DNA from: Azospirillum lipoferum
Lineage (GTDB): Bacteria > Pseudomonadota > Alphaproteobacteria > Azospirillales > Azospirillaceae
NCBI RefSeq assembly: GCF_024170005.1
Contig: NZ_JALJXJ010000003.1
Span: 310,001-374,000 of the forward strand
Length of the DNA stretch: 64,000 nt
Direction: 5' to 3'
Shown here: one piece after another, positions 42,394-50,917 of the stretch
Layout: every line of letters starts with the position of its first letter
Numbering within the stretch: the first letter of the stretch is position 1
Program-made: the position numbers and the translations under genes
Notes under the pieces: generated by a model
Seen by the model: the letters and a program-made list of their open reading frames with translations, nothing else
Database searches by the model: none
What the model was told of the DNA's origin: nothing

Positions 42394-43773
42394 TTGCTCG
42401 CCACCCTGCTTGCCGTCGACGGTCCGGACACCGTCGCCCTCACTCCCGTGACCAAGGCCGGACTGGCCGACTGGCTGGCGGCGCAGTCGCCGGCCGTCGC
42501 CGCCTGGGTCAAGGCGGTGGGCTTCACCGGCGAGGCCGGATCGACCGTCTTCCTGCCGGGACCGGACGGCGCCGTCGCCCATGTGCTGGCCGGCGTGTCG
42601 GCCATCGACGATTTGTGGGCCTTCGCCGGCCTGCCCGCCTCGCTGCCGGCCGGCTCCTACAAGATCGACGCGGCACTGGACGCGCGGGCGGCGACGCGGG
42701 TGGCGCTGGGTTGGGCGCTCGGCAGCTACCGCTTCAGCCGCTACAGGAAGCCGCCTGAGAAGGGCTTCGCCAATCTGGTCTGGCCGGCGGAAGCCGACCG
42801 CGGCGAGGTGGAGCGGGCGGCGACCGCCACCTGGCTGGTGCGCGATCTGGTGAACACCCCCGCCTGCGACATGGGACCGGCCGAACTGGCCCGGGCGGCG
42901 CAGGAGCTGGCGGCGGAGTTCGACGCGGCGGTGGAGGTGATCGTCGGGCAGGACCTGCTCGACCGCGACTATCCGGCCGTCCATGCCGTCGGCCGTGCCA
43001 GCCCGCGGGAACCGCGGCTCATCGACCTGCGCTGGGGCAACCCGGCACACCCGAAGGTCACCATCGTCGGCAAGGGCGTCTGCTTCGACACCGGCGGGCT
43101 CGACCTGAAGCCGTCGTCCGCCATGCTGATCATGAAGAAGGACATGGGTGGTGCTGCGCATGCGCTGGCGCTCGGCCGGATGATCATGATGGCCGGGCTG
43201 CCGGTGCGGTTGCGCGTGCTGGTGCCGGCGGTGGAGAATGTCGTGTCGGGCGACAGCTTCAAGCCGCAGGACGTGCTGAAGACCCGCAAGGGCCTGACGG
43301 TTGAGGTCGGCAACACCGACGCCGAGGGGCGCCTGATCCTGTGCGATGCGCTGGCCGAGGCGGATTCGGAGAAGCCGGAGCTGCTGATCGACTTCGCTAC
43401 CTTGACCGGAGCGGCGCGCGTGGCGCTCGGCCCCGACCTGCCGGCGCTGATGTGCAATGACGATGCCCTGGCGAACGAGCTGACGGAGGCGGGGACCGCG
43501 GTCGATGACCCGATGTGGCGGCTGCCGCTGTGGGCGCCCTACCGCAAGGGGCTGGACAGCAAGGTGGCGGACATCAACAACGTCACCACCAACGGTTTCG
43601 CCGGCGCCATCACCGCCGGCCTGTTCCTGCAGGAATTCGTGTCGAAGGAAACGCCCTGGGCGCATCTGGACACCTATGCCTGGAACGGCTCGGCCCGGCC
43701 CGGCCGCCCGGAGGGTGGCGAGGCGCTGGGCCTGCGCGCCGCCTATGCAGTGATCGCCAAGCGGTTCGGCTGA
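42394..43773 (+). CDS. M17 leucyl aminopeptidase family protein
   Basis: 459 aa with a TTG start at 42394 (AAGGA nine bases upstream); no better ATG lies near. The C-terminal catalytic domain has VTIVGKGVCFDTGGLDLKPS, MLIMKKDMGGAAHAL with the metal-binding Lys/Asp, VEVGNTDAEGRLILCDAL (family signature NTDAEGRL) and LLIDFATLTGAARVALG. The N-terminal domain is short, as in the alphaproteobacterial PepB-like branch. It removes N-terminal residues from peptides using two metal ions in the cytoplasm. Confidence 0.92.
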   Translation: MLATLLAVDGPDTVALTPVTKAGLADWLAAQSPAVAAWVKAVGFTGEAGSTVFLPGPDGAVAHVLAGVSAIDDLWAFAGLPASLPAGSYKIDAALDARAATRVALGWALGSYRFSRYRKPPEKGFANLVWPAEADRGEVERAATATWLVRDLVNTPACDMGPAELARAAQELAAEFDAAVEVIVGQDLLDRDYPAVHAVGRASPREPRLIDLRWGNPAHPKVTIVGKGVCFDTGGLDLKPSSAMLIMKKDMGGAAHALALGRMIMMAGLPVRLRVLVPAVENVVSGDSFKPQDVLKTRKGLTVEVGNTDAEGRLILCDALAEADSEKPELLIDFATLTGAARVALGPDLPALMCNDDALANELTEAGTAVDDPMWRLPLWAPYRKGLDSKVADINNVTTNGFAGAITAGLFLQEFVSKETPWAHLDTYAWNGSARPGRPEGGEALGLRAAYAVIAKRFG

Positions 43774-43966
43774 CCTCCACAGCCCCCGGCGGCAAAGGAC
43801 CGGGGTGAAGGGCAGGGAATTGGCTAAATTTGTCCCGGCCCTTCATCCCCGAAGGGATGGAATGCGCAAGGGGATCGTATTAAAACGGAAGAACAGGAAA
43901 CCTGACGTGTAAGAATGGACCGCCCGCCCCCGGCGCGAGGTGGGCGGTGCTGGCGGAGGCGGACGG

Positions 43967-44989
43967 ATGGCTTTGAAGGTTCGCGAGGATTACCGGACCC
44001 TCACCGGCCCGGAAAAGGCCGCCATCATGATGCTTGCGCTGGGTGAGGAGCATGCGTCCAAGCTGTTCTCGATGATGGCCGACGAGGAGATCAAGGAGCT
44101 GTCCCAGGTGATGGCGAACCTGGGCACCGTGTCGGCCAACCTGATCGAGCGTCTGTTCGTCGAGTTCGCCGAGCAGATGTCGGCCACCGGATCGTTGGTC
44201 GGCTCCTTCGATTCGACCGAGCGCCTGCTGCTGAAGACCCTGCCGAAGGACAAGGTCGACCAGATCATGGAGGAAATCCGTGGTCCGGCCGGCCGGACGA
44301 TGTGGGACAAGCTGGCGAACGTCAACGAGTCGGTTCTGTCCAACTATCTGAAGAACGAATATCCGCAGACCGTCGCCGTCGTCCTGTCCAAGATCCGTCC
44401 CGAACATGCCGGCCGCGTTCTGACCCAGCTGCCGGAAAGCTTCGCCATGGAGGTCATCATGCGCATGCTGCGCATGGAGGCGGTGCAGAAGGAGGTTCTG
44501 GACGATGTCGAGCGCACGCTGCGCACCGAGTTTATGACCAACCTCGCCCGCACCAGCCGGCGCGACAGCCACGAGATGCTGGCGGAGATCTTCAACGGGC
44601 TGGACCGCACCACCGAGCATCGCTTCATGGCGGCGCTGGAGGAACGCAACCGCGACAGCGCCGAGCGCATCAAGTCGCTGATGTTCACCTTCGAGGACCT
44701 GTCGAAGCTCGACCCCAGCGGCGTGCAGACGATGCTGCGCACGGTCGACAAGCAGAAGCTGGGCACCGCGCTGAAGGGGGCGTCGGAGACGCTGAAGGAC
44801 CTGTTCTTCTCCAACATGTCCGAGCGCGCCGGCAAGATCCTGCGCGAGGACATGGCGGCCATGGGCCCGGTCCGCGTCCGCGACGTGGACGAGGCACAGA
44901 TGTACATGGTGCAGATGGCCAAGGATCTGGCCGCCCGCGGCGAGCTGGTCCTGGCCGAAAGCGGCGGCGAGAACGAACTGATCTATTGA
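43967..44989 (+). CDS. fliG: Flagellar motor switch protein FliG
   Basis: 340 aa, the usual length. The N-terminal domain ([22 protein letters not shown]) binds FliF, the middle domain has FLKNEHPQ-like [17 protein letters not shown] with the EHPQ-type motif as EYPQ, and the C-terminal domain carries the charged torque helix ([28 protein letters not shown]) with acidic and basic residues facing MotA. It sits at the cytoplasmic face of the motor. No other flagellar gene adjoins it; an AraC-type regulator follows 19 bases later. Azospirillum carries polar and lateral flagella, and which one this serves is not visible. Confidence 0.93.
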   Translation: MALKVREDYRTLTGPEKAAIMMLALGEEHASKLFSMMADEEIKELSQVMANLGTVSANLIERLFVEFAEQMSATGSLVGSFDSTERLLLKTLPKDKVDQIMEEIRGPAGRTMWDKLANVNESVLSNYLKNEYPQTVAVVLSKIRPEHAGRVLTQLPESFAMEVIMRMLRMEAVQKEVLDDVERTLRTEFMTNLARTSRRDSHEMLAEIFNGLDRTTEHRFMAALEERNRDSAERIKSLMFTFEDLSKLDPSGVQTMLRTVDKQKLGTALKGASETLKDLFFSNMSERAGKILREDMAAMGPVRVRDVDEAQMYMVQMAKDLAARGELVLAESGGENELIY

Positions 44990-45008
44990 TCGGTGGCGGA
45001 GGTGCCGC

Positions 45009-45875
45009 ATGGGCCAAACAGCTGGTCAGGCAACCGGCGGAAAGGACGACTGGGTGACGGTGCGCCGCGATGCGGAGACCGGCATCGAGACCATCCGCGC
45101 TCATTTCCGCGGCCATGCCTATGACCTGCACGACCATGACGAGCTGCTGGTCGGCGTCACCGAGCAGGGGGTACAGGCCTTCCGCTGCCGGCGGCGGCTG
45201 CACACCAGCGTCCCTGGCCGCGTCATCCTGATCGAACCCGGCGAGGCCCATGACGGCCACAGCCCGGAGGAGGACGGCTTCACCTATGCCATGCTCTATC
45301 TGCCGGTGCCGCTGCTGTCCGCCCGCGGCGATGCCCTGCGCAGCCTGATGCCGCGGGCAACCGGCCTGCCGCTGGGGTTCCGCGACACGCTGGCCGACGA
45401 TCCCGGCCTTGCGGCGACGATCCGCACCGCCTTCCTGGCCCTGCACCAGCGCGAGGGGCGGCTCGCCCGCGACCTGTCGGTGGACCGGCTGGCGGCACGG
45501 CTGGCCGGCCATCTGGAACAGCCGGAGGACCACCGGCCGTTGCGTCCCGGCCGCGCCGCCGCCCTGGCGCGCGACCTGCTGCACGCCCGGATGGCCGAGG
45601 ATGTCGGGCTGGACGAGCTGTCCGCCGCCGCCGGCGTCGACCGCTTCCGGCTGAACCGCGCCTTCCGCGCCGCCTTCGGCCTGTCGCCGCACGCCTATCT
45701 GGTCCGGCTGCGCCTGCGCGCCGCCCGGCGCCGGCTGGCGGAAGGCGGGGCGCCGGCCCTGGTCGCCGCCGAGGTGGGGTTCGCCGACCAGAGCCATCTC
45801 GGCCGCTGGTTCCGTCGCGCCTATGGCCTGACGCCGGCCGCCTATCGCGATCTGTGCACGAACGTTCCAGACTGA
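45009..45875 (+). CDS. AraC family transcriptional regulator
   Basis: 288 aa. An N-terminal cupin-like sensor domain (YDLHDHDELLVGVTEQG, GRVILIEPGEAHDGHS, with histidines suited to ligand or metal binding) is followed by the two helix-turn-helix motifs of AraC (GLDELSAAAGVDRFRLNRAF and ALVAAEVGFADQSHLGRWFRRAYGLTPAAYR). It starts 19 bases after fliG but the downstream DUF2000 gene is its likely partner; AraC/DUF2000 pairs recur in proteobacteria. The ligand is unknown. Confidence 0.9.
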   Translation: MGQTAGQATGGKDDWVTVRRDAETGIETIRAHFRGHAYDLHDHDELLVGVTEQGVQAFRCRRRLHTSVPGRVILIEPGEAHDGHSPEEDGFTYAMLYLPVPLLSARGDALRSLMPRATGLPLGFRDTLADDPGLAATIRTAFLALHQREGRLARDLSVDRLAARLAGHLEQPEDHRPLRPGRAAALARDLLHARMAEDVGLDELSAAAGVDRFRLNRAFRAAFGLSPHAYLVRLRLRAARRRLAEGGAPALVAAEVGFADQSHLGRWFRRAYGLTPAAYRDLCTNVPD

Positions 45876-45919
45876 GGCGCCGTCATCCGGCATCTGGTTG
45901 GGCAAAGGAGACCATTGCC

Positions 45920-46390
45920 ATGCCGGACAGCCCGATGCCCAACAGCCTGATGCCCGAAACCAGTCCCGCAGACGCACCCGTCCGCTTCGACACCAAGATC
46001 GCGCTGGTGATCCGTGTCGACTTGGCCGTATGGCAGAAGCTGAACGTCGCCGCCTTCCTCGCCACCGGGATCGCCGCCGCCGCACCCGACGCGCTGGGCG
46101 AGGCGTATGTCGACGCTGCCGGCCGCCGCTATGGCCGGATGCTGGGCCAGCCGATGCTGATCTTCGCCGCCGATGGGGAGCAGTTGCGGACCGTCCGCGA
46201 TGCCGCGCTGGAGCGTGGCCTGACGCTGGTGCCCTATGTCGCGGCGATGTTCACCACCGGCCACGACGCCGCCAACCGCGCGGTCTTCCGGGCCGAGGAC
46301 CCGGACGCCCCCGATCTGGTCGGGCTGGCCCTGCGCGGGCCGAAGAAGGCGGTCGACAAGACGGTGAAGGGGCTTGCCCTGCACGGGTGA
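45920..46390 (+). CDS. DUF2000 family protein
   Basis: 156 aa from ATG 45920 (AAAGGAG upstream). The DUF2000 fold is recognisable: DTKIALVIRVDLAVWQKLNVAAFLATGI, YVDAAGRRYGRMLGQPMLIFAAD, and VAAMFTTGHDAANRAVF. The family has an unusual alpha/beta fold of unknown function; a genome-context link to AraC-type regulators is common, and this copy follows one directly. The first 20 residues are an unconserved Pro/Met/Ser stretch. Confidence 0.85.
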   Translation: MPDSPMPNSLMPETSPADAPVRFDTKIALVIRVDLAVWQKLNVAAFLATGIAAAAPDALGEAYVDAAGRRYGRMLGQPMLIFAADGEQLRTVRDAALERGLTLVPYVAAMFTTGHDAANRAVFRAEDPDAPDLVGLALRGPKKAVDKTVKGLALHG

Positions 46391-46418
46391 GAGGCACGGG
46401 TAAGGACTGCCCTGCCCG

Positions 46419-47615
46419 TCACAGCTCCTGCGGCACGGTGATCGTCACGGTCGTGCCGGCGCCCGGCACACTGTCGAAGGCGATCCGGCCGCCGAGCGGG
46501 CCGGTCACCGTGTTGAACACCACCGCCAGCCCCAGCCCCTTGTGTCCGCGGCCGCGGGCGGTGGTGAAGAAGGCGTCGGTCAGGGTCGGCAGGTTCCTGG
46601 CCGGGATGCCGGCGCCGTGGTCGCGGACGGTCAGGTTCCAGGCCGGCACCGCGTCCAGCGTCGCCGGTTCCACCGTAACCTCCACCTCGCCCGGACCGCC
46701 GCCGTAACCATGGGCGGCGGCGTTGGCGAACAGATGGTGCAGCACCCGTTCCAGATGCGGGGCATAGCCGATCCAGGGGCAGGGGGCGCCGGGGGCGACA
46801 CGGATGGTCAGCGGCAGGCCGGGATGCTGGATCGCGAACAGGCTTGCCGCCTCCTCCGCCGTGCGGCGCAGGTCCAGCGCCTCCAGCGGCTCGGCGGTCT
46901 GGCAGGCGGCGATGGCGGAAAAGGCTTCCACCAGTTCCACCGCGCGGGCGAGATTGGCGTCGAGCAGGGCCGCCGGTTCCCGCAGTTCCTCGGCGGACAG
47001 CGGGCCGTTGCCGGATCGGGCCAGATCCTGAAGGTGGCTGGCGGCGGTGACGCAGACGCCGAGCGGCGTGTTCAGTTCATGCGCCAGTCCGGTCACCGCC
47101 TGGGTGATGGCGCGTTGGCGGGCCAGCGCCGATTCGGCGATGCGGGTGCGGCGTTCCAGATCCTCGCGCACCACCCGCTCCGACACCTCGCGGATCATGC
47201 GGCTGAGTTCACGTAGAAGCTTGGCCAGCAGGTCGGGCGAGGGGGAAATCAGCGCAAGGAACAGGTCGCGTTCCAGCTCGAACACCGTCACCGGCGTTGC
47301 GGCGATGACGGAGGCGGAGCGCGAGCCGCCGTCGATCAGCGCCATCTCGCCGAAACAGTCGCCGGCACGGCGGAAGCCGACCTCCACCTGACCGCCGAAG
47401 GGATCGTCGCGCACCACCCGTACCGTGCCGTCCAGCAGAACGTAGAGCGAGCTGGCGCTGTCACCCTCGCGCATCAGCACCGTGCCCGCCGGGGCGTCGA
47501 ACACCCGCCCGCGCGAGGCCACGGCCGCGCGCTCCTCCGGCGAGAAGGCCTCGAACAGGACGATGCCGTCGAGGATCCCGCCGGGCGAGGTGGTGCCGGT
47601 GGTGGCGCTGGTCAT
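46419..47615 (-). CDS. Cyclic nucleotide-binding-domain histidine kinase
   Basis: 398 aa, no membrane segment. An N-terminal CNB/CAP-like domain (VFDAPAGTVLMREGDSASSLYVLLDGTVRVV, CFGEMALIDGGSRSASVIA with the phosphate-binding 'GE...RSA' pattern) is joined by a helical region to a kinase core: the H-box GLAHELNTPLGVC, the N-box HHLFANAAAHGYG, G1 VRDHGAGIPARN and G2 GHKGLGLAVV. Few kinases take a CNB domain as input, so it may respond to cAMP, c-di-GMP or cell redox state. It is a lone gene with no adjacent response regulator. Confidence 0.85.
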   Translation of the reverse strand: MTSATTGTTSPGGILDGIVLFEAFSPEERAAVASRGRVFDAPAGTVLMREGDSASSLYVLLDGTVRVVRDDPFGGQVEVGFRRAGDCFGEMALIDGGSRSASVIAATPVTVFELERDLFLALISPSPDLLAKLLRELSRMIREVSERVVREDLERRTRIAESALARQRAITQAVTGLAHELNTPLGVCVTAASHLQDLARSGNGPLSAEELREPAALLDANLARAVELVEAFSAIAACQTAEPLEALDLRRTAEEAASLFAIQHPGLPLTIRVAPGAPCPWIGYAPHLERVLHHLFANAAAHGYGGGPGEVEVTVEPATLDAVPAWNLTVRDHGAGIPARNLPTLTDAFFTTARGRGHKGLGLAVVFNTVTGPLGGRIAFDSVPGAGTTVTITVPQEL

Positions 47616-47684
47616 GGTGAAGGGATGCTCCGAATGGGCCTCGTGCCGACAGCATAGATCAAGCAACCGGGAAACCGCGAGACG

Positions 47685-48191
47685 TTACCTGATGCTTCCG
47701 CGAATCGGAAACCGGCTTTCGCGCGACAGGCGGTCCAGCAGGCCGTGCGACCCGGCCTCACACAGGTCCAGCACCTGTTCGAAGCCGTCGGGACCGCCGT
47801 AATAGGGATCGGGCACCTCCTGTCCGTCCAACCTGGGGGCATCGTCCAGGAACAGGCGCGGCATCGCAGTGGCGCCCGTCGGAGCGATGCGGCGCAGTTG
47901 GACCAGATGGCCGTGGTCCATAGCCAGGATATGGTCGAAACGGGTGAAGTCGGCCGCCACCACCTTGCGGGCGCGCAAGGAGGACAGGTCGATACCGCGG
48001 GCCAGCGCCGCGCGTTGCGTGCGCGGGTCGGGCGGTTCGCCGACATGATAGCTGTGGGTGCCGGCGGAATCGGCGGTCACATGGCGACCCAGGCCGGCGC
48101 GTTCGGCCAGATGGCGGAACACCCCCTCGGCGGTGGGCGATCGGCAGATGTTGCCCGTGCAGACGAACAGGACCTTGACCACCCCTGACAT
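47685..48191 (-). CDS. Low-molecular-weight protein tyrosine phosphatase
   Basis: 168 aa. The catalytic loop VCTGNICRS (C11, R17; Cx5R) is at the N terminus and the general acid is the aspartate in VPDPYYGG, as the family requires. Such enzymes dephosphorylate protein tyrosines or, in related ArsC-type members, reduce arsenate; the DP(YF)YGG motif favours the phosphatase. No tyrosine kinase or exopolysaccharide gene is adjacent, so the substrate is open. Confidence 0.92.
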   Translation of the reverse strand: MSGVVKVLFVCTGNICRSPTAEGVFRHLAERAGLGRHVTADSAGTHSYHVGEPPDPRTQRAALARGIDLSSLRARKVVAADFTRFDHILAMDHGHLVQLRRIAPTGATAMPRLFLDDAPRLDGQEVPDPYYGGPDGFEQVLDLCEAGSHGLLDRLSRESRFPIRGSIR

Positions 48192-48291
48192 CCCTCTTCC
48201 TTGTTTTCTGCGGCTTTACTTCCGGGCGTGACGAGCGTACGCCGCAGCAGTTTTCCACATGACCGGTTTCCGAACCGCTAAGGGAATCCCC

Positions 48292-49032
48292 ATGCCCTCA
48301 CCCGCGCTGACCAACCGCCTGCGGCCGACCGATTCGATCGTCATCCTGACCGGGGCCGGGATCTCCAAGGAATCGGGGCTGGACACCTTCCGCTGCGCCG
48401 GCGGCATCTGGAGCCAGGTCGATCTGGAGGATGTGGCGACGCCGGAGGGCTTCGCGCGCGATCCCGACCTCGTTCACCGCTTCTACAACGACCGCCGCCG
48501 CAGCCTCGCCGATCCGGCGGTGCAGCCCAACGCCGCGCACAAGGCACTGGCGGAATTGGAGCGGCGCTGGAAGGGCAACGTCCTGCTGGTGACGCAGAAC
48601 ATCGACGATCTGCATGAGCGCGGCGGGTCGAAGGCGCCGCTGCACATGCATGGCGAGCTGCTGAAGGCCTTCTGCCTGCACTGCCGCACGGTGGTGGAGG
48701 TGCGGGGCGACCTGTCGGTGCACGATCATTGCCTGACCTGCGGGCGCAAGGGCGGCATGCGGCCGGACGTGGTGTGGTTCGGCGAGATGCCCTATCAGAT
48801 GGAGCGCATCCAGCGGGCGCTGGAGGAATGCGACCTGTTCGTCTCCATCGGCACCTCGGGCCATGTCTATCCCGCCGCCGGTTTCGTGGCGGAGGCGCGG
48901 TCGGCCGGCGCCTATACGGTCGAGCTGAACCTGGAACCGTCGGAGGGCGCCTCCCATTTCCACAGCTCGATCCACGGCCCGGCGACCCAGGTGGTGCCGG
49001 CCTTCGTCCAGGATTTGCTGACGCTTGTCTGA
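48292..49032 (+). CDS. cobB: Sir2-family NAD-dependent protein deacylase
   Basis: 246 aa from ATG 48292, with AAGGGA six bases upstream. The NAD-binding motifs are VILTGAGISKESGLDTFR and LLVTQNIDDLHERGG, with the catalytic histidine in HMHGEL. A zinc ribbon is formed by CLHC and CLTC, and GHVYPAAGFV closes the NAD site. Class III sirtuins (CobB, SIRT5-like) remove acetyl and succinyl groups from lysines. The canonical 'GAGxSxxSGIxxFR' and 'TQNID' are intact. It overlaps the following UDG-family gene by eight bases. Confidence 0.92.
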   Translation: MPSPALTNRLRPTDSIVILTGAGISKESGLDTFRCAGGIWSQVDLEDVATPEGFARDPDLVHRFYNDRRRSLADPAVQPNAAHKALAELERRWKGNVLLVTQNIDDLHERGGSKAPLHMHGELLKAFCLHCRTVVEVRGDLSVHDHCLTCGRKGGMRPDVVWFGEMPYQMERIQRALEECDLFVSIGTSGHVYPAAGFVAEARSAGAYTVELNLEPSEGASHFHSSIHGPATQVVPAFVQDLLTLV

Positions 49033-49636
49033 TGATATTGCCGAGGGCGGCTCGGACCTCGACCGCCTGTTCGCGAAGGTGCGCGCCTGCACGCTGTGTG
49101 CGGGGATGCTGCCCCATGGCTGCCGCCCGGTCCTGCGCGGCAGCCCCACCGCCCGGCTGCTGATCGTCGGGCAGGCGCCCGGCGCGCGGGTACATGCCAG
49201 CGGCATCCCGTGGGATGATGCCTCCGGCGACCGGCTGCGCAAGTGGCTGGCGATGGGCCGCCCCGCCTTCTACGACGAATCCCGCATCGCCGTGGTGCCG
49301 ATGGGGCTGTGCTATCCCGGCACCATGCCGAAGGGTGGCGATTACCCGCCGCGGCCGGAATGCGCCCCCCTGTGGCACCCGCCGGTGCTGGAGGCGCTGT
49401 CGGGCGTGCGGCTGACCCTGCTGATCGGGCAGTACGCCCAGGCACGCTACCTGGGCGACCGCCGCAAGGCAACGATGACGGAGACGGTGGCGAGCTGGCG
49501 GGAGTATGGCCCGGCCTACATGCCGCTGCCGCACCCGAGTTGGCGCAACACCGCCTGGCTGAACCGGAACCCCTGGTTCGAGGAGGAGCTGGTGCCGGCC
49601 CTGCGCCGCCGGGTGGCCGACGCGCTGGAGAGCTGA
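49025..49636 (+). CDS. Uracil-DNA glycosylase superfamily protein
   Basis: 203 aa with a TTG start inside the end of the sirtuin gene. Motif 1 is LLIVGQAPGARVHASGIPW and the later HPSWRN motif resembles the family's second catalytic loop. An N-terminal CTLC pair and later cysteines (MGLCYPG, PECAP) could hold an iron-sulfur cluster, as in family 4/5 glycosylases. The relatives I recall with a GMxxxPGxxxKGGDxPPRPECAP block are of unproven DNA repair function. Translational overlap suggests co-regulation with cobB. Confidence 0.85.
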   Translation: MSDDIAEGGSDLDRLFAKVRACTLCAGMLPHGCRPVLRGSPTARLLIVGQAPGARVHASGIPWDDASGDRLRKWLAMGRPAFYDESRIAVVPMGLCYPGTMPKGGDYPPRPECAPLWHPPVLEALSGVRLTLLIGQYAQARYLGDRRKATMTETVASWREYGPAYMPLPHPSWRNTAWLNRNPWFEEELVPALRRRVADALES

Positions 49637-49657
49637 AAAGCCCTGCCCTACTCCCCT

Positions 49658-50068
49658 CTACTCCATCGTCTCGATCCGCTCCATGTCCTCGTCGGAGAAG
49701 CCGAAATGGTGGCCGATCTCGTGGATCAGGACATGGCGGACGATGGCCGGCAGTTCCTCCCCCGTCTCGCACCAGTAATCGAGGATCGGGCGGCGGTAGA
49801 GGAAGATCATGTCCGGCCCGCCGCGCAGGTCGGCGACGCTTTGCCGCGTCAGATCCACCCCGCGATAGAGGCCCAGCAGGTCGAATGGACTTTCCAGCTC
49901 CATCTCCCGCTCGGTATCCTCATCGGGAAAATCCTCGACATGGATGACGAGGTTCCCGACCGGGGCGAGCAGCTCCGCCGGGATGGTGTCGAGCGCCTCT
50001 TCGGCCATGCGCTCCAGGTCTTCGACCGTGGGCGGAACCGTATGGGGACCTGAAGGTTTCCGTATCAT
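49658..50068 (-). CDS. Zincin-like metallopeptidase family protein
   Basis: 136 aa from ATG 50068. The zinc-binding motif is HEIGHHFG near the C terminus, with VIHVEDFPDEDTEREM, DLLGLYRGVDLT and MIFLYRRPILDYWCETG ahead of it, matching the small zincin family (Zincin_1) found in many actinobacteria and alphaproteobacteria. Function is unknown; an intracellular protease is the usual guess. It faces phhB divergently. The start has no strong ribosome site. Confidence 0.88.
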   Translation of the reverse strand: MIRKPSGPHTVPPTVEDLERMAEEALDTIPAELLAPVGNLVIHVEDFPDEDTEREMELESPFDLLGLYRGVDLTRQSVADLRGGPDMIFLYRRPILDYWCETGEELPAIVRHVLIHEIGHHFGFSDEDMERIETME

Positions 50069-50150
50069 GCCGCAGAAGGTAGCGAACCGCCGCCCGTTCG
50101 CCAAGAAGCTGCGGGCGGCAAAAGAGTGACTTGAGGAAAGGGAGGTCATC

Positions 50151-50453
50151 ATGTCCGATCGCCTTGTCGGCGCGCATCGCCAGACGGCGCTGAAGGAACT
50201 GCACGGCTGGGCGGAGGTGCTGGAACGCGACGCCATCCGCAAGACCTACCATTTCGCCGATTTCCCGGCCGCCTGGGGATTCATGAATCAGGTCGCCCTG
50301 CTCGCCGAGAAGAGCGGCCACCATCCCGAATGGTTCAACGACGTCGGCCGGGTCGAGGTGATCCTCTACACCCGCAGCGCCGACGCCGTGACCCAGGCCG
50401 ACATCGACTTCGCCCACCGCCTGGACCAGATGGCGCCGCTGCACGACCGCTGA
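50151..50453 (+). CDS. phhB: Pterin-4a-carbinolamine dehydratase
   Basis: 100 aa. The PCD fold is clear: GWAEVLERDAIRKTYHFADFPAAWGFMNQVALLAEKSGHHPEWFNDVGRVEVIL. The conserved EKSGHHPEW block holds the catalytic histidines. It recycles tetrahydrobiopterin after phenylalanine hydroxylase (phhA not seen here) and can act as a transcription co-factor. GAAAGGGAGG stands upstream. Confidence 0.95.
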   Translation: MSDRLVGAHRQTALKELHGWAEVLERDAIRKTYHFADFPAAWGFMNQVALLAEKSGHHPEWFNDVGRVEVILYTRSADAVTQADIDFAHRLDQMAPLHDR

Positions 50454-50555
50454 CCCCTGTCCGGGACCCAACACCCGCTTCCGGGCGTTATCCTTGTCCC
50501 GCCGCTAACCGGCCGGCGGGACACCAGAGCCCTGTGCAGTGCGGAGCCGCCGACC

Positions 50556-50867
50556 ATGCCGAAGCCATTGACCCTGTCCATTCCCCATTCGCTCGGCCGG
50601 GCGGAGGCCAAGCGCCGGCTGGTCGACGGCATGGGCGACGTGCGGGCCCGCCTGAGCGCCGTGTCGGCCAGCGTCGACGACAGCTGGACCGACGACCGCC
50701 TGACCTTCCGCGTCGTGGCGCTGGCCCAGACCATCGCCGGCCACATCGACGTGCTGGACGACAGCGTCGAGATGGAAGTGCAGCTGCCCTGGGCACTGGC
50801 CCTGCTGGCCGAAAAGATCAAGAACAAGGTCTCTCGCCAAGGCACGCTGATGCTGGAGAAGAAGTAA
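50556..50867 (+). CDS. Polyhydroxyalkanoic acid system family protein
   Basis: 103 aa. The signature LTLSIPHSLGRAEAKRRLVDGMG begins the protein and the END helix GTLMLEKK closes it; the middle WTDDRLTFRVVALAQTIAGHIDVLDDSVEMEVQLPWALALLAEKI matches the family. These proteins occur near PHA synthesis genes in some proteobacteria, but no phaC is seen here, and the molecular role is unknown. Confidence 0.88.
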   Translation: MPKPLTLSIPHSLGRAEAKRRLVDGMGDVRARLSAVSASVDDSWTDDRLTFRVVALAQTIAGHIDVLDDSVEMEVQLPWALALLAEKIKNKVSRQGTLMLEKK

Positions 50868-50917
50868 GGGTTTGTGGGGAGTGTCGGCTGACGGTGCCCC
50901 ACCCATCCTTACCTCCC

